Below are positions 6,549 through 6,875 of a DNA stretch of 6,875 nucleotides, piece by piece. Below the pieces are notes generated by a model that saw only the letters and a program-made list of their open reading frames with translations, was not told where the DNA came from and made no database searches. A program made the translations under genes and the position numbers. Source of the stretch: JACKJP01 sp050186955 (lineage in GTDB: Bacteria > Pseudomonadota > Alphaproteobacteria > Rhizobiales > Tepidamorphaceae); assembly GCA_050186955.1 (NCBI GenBank), contig JBFWXZ010000171.1:1-6875 (forward strand). Direction: 5' to 3'. Position 1 is the first letter of the stretch; each line of letters starts with the position of its first letter.

Positions 6549-6566
6549 GTCCTGTCATCCTAATCG

Positions 6567-6580
6567 CCGGCGGGAGCCGG
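6567..6580 (-). terminator. Weak hairpin between the radC remnant and the CFA synthase-type gene
   Basis: CCGGC (6567-6571) and GCCGG (6576-6580) form a five-bp stem with a four-base loop in the 49-bp gap after the radC stop. The minus strand continues with CGATTAGGATGA rather than a T-run, so termination would be inefficient, and the stem lies just before the next gene's ribosome-binding site. Confidence 0.3.
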
Positions 6581-6597
6581 TAGCGCGACGCCCCCGG

Positions 6598-6759
6598 TCA
6601 GATCAGCTTCATCCCCCGCAGCGAGACGTGCCCCTGCTTGCCGACGATGATGTGGTCATGGACGGTGACGCCGAGCGGGCGGGCGATGTCGGCGATGGAG
6701 CGTGTCATCGAGATGTCGGCCTGCGAGGGTGTCGGGTCGCCGCTCGGATGGTTGTGGAG
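6598..6759 (-). pseudogene. radC: 3' remnant of radC (JAB/MPN-domain DNA repair-family protein)
   Basis: The last 53 codons match the RadC C-terminus: LHNHPSGDPTPSQADI, then M-T-R-S-I, L-G-V-T-V-H-D-H-I-I-V-G-K, G-H-V-S-L and a terminal LI. The H-x-H and distal Asp of the JAMM metal site are present (HNHPSGDPTPSQAD). RadC proteins are usually about 220-250 residues, so the N-terminal helix-hairpin-helix region and the metal-site glutamate are missing. Reading upstream, homology ends at the leucine codon 6757-6759; the open frame continues to an ATG at 6795, but those 12 residues (MQYQHHKRHTCM) do not resemble RadC and are encoded by AT-richer DNA. RadC's name comes from an old repair phenotype and its real function is uncertain. 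I read this as a gene cut by an insertion or rearrangement. An assembly artefact near a contig end is the alternative. Confidence 0.8.
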
Positions 6760-6875
6760 CATGCAAGTGTGTCGTTTATGATGCTGATATTGCATAGAAA
6801 TTATCGATGTCGTTCGCCACTGGTGCCGTGAAGTGGGGTATGTTCCTCATGAGCAATCGTGATCATCACGGCTAG
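6760..6875. mobile_element. Probable edge of an insertion sequence or rearrangement junction (incomplete, unidentified)
   Basis: Beyond the radC break the DNA falls to about 46% GC (my count over 6761-6875), against a clearly GC-rich rest of the window, and contains no recognisable coding sequence. TGTCGTT occurs at 6770-6776 and again at 6808-6814, each followed within a few bases by a similar T-G-(A/G)-T-G-C-(T/C)-G core. Repeats near an end are typical of transposase-binding sites, for example in IS21-type elements, but this is only a resemblance. A short frame ATG AGC AAT (from 6850) ends in TAG at the window edge after eight codons. No transposase gene is visible in the window, and the element family cannot be named. 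Confidence 0.4.

Noticed and set aside
1..6875. CRISPR arrays, tRNA or rRNA genes, riboswitches
   Set aside because: I saw no regularly spaced repeats, no cloverleaf-like sequence and no gap long enough to house a structured leader; intergenic spaces are about 107 bp or shorter apart from the right edge.

Overview
The window looks like chromosomal DNA of a GC-rich alphaproteobacterium, most likely of the Hyphomicrobiales (Rhizobiales). The pointers are a usg-type small protein typical of that class, strong G/C bias at third codon positions, compact spacing, and a four-gene Anbu/ATP-grasp cluster common in these bacteria. The assignment is inferred from protein character; no database search was possible.

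Left part, plus strand (1-1095): the last 27 codons of a probable molybdenum-cofactor-type nucleotidyltransferase, then a short AT-rich promoter-like patch, a usg-family small protein, and a GNAT acetyltransferase. The acetyltransferase converges on the minus-strand cluster across a 21-bp gap that holds a weak hairpin.

Central part, minus strand (transcribed 5207 to 1117): circularly permuted ATP-grasp protein, alpha-E protein, transglutaminase-like protein, then the proteasome-like protease Anbu. The first three genes are 13-19 bp apart. Anbu follows a 90-bp gap with a GC hairpin. Family knowledge suggests a cytosolic system in which the ATP-grasp enzyme makes an amide or peptide product or tag with the alpha-E protein, a papain-like (transglutaminase-fold) enzyme cleaves or transfers it, and Anbu degrades something related. 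The physiological substrate is not known to me. All expected catalytic residues that I could place are present.

Right part, minus strand: a complete cyclopropane-fatty-acyl-phospholipid synthase-family methyltransferase (6548 to 5310) lies upstream of the cluster with about 100 bp between. Upstream of it is only the C-terminal end of radC. The radC frame stops matching the family at about position 6760, just after the HNHPSG motif. From there to the window end the DNA is about 46% GC, unlike the rest, and holds a repeated 7-mer. It is probably the edge of an insertion sequence or a rearrangement junction.

The most interesting content is the complete Anbu/ATP-grasp/alpha-E/transglutaminase system. 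The family association is already described in the literature, but its biochemical role is unresolved. The truncated radC is the main structural anomaly.
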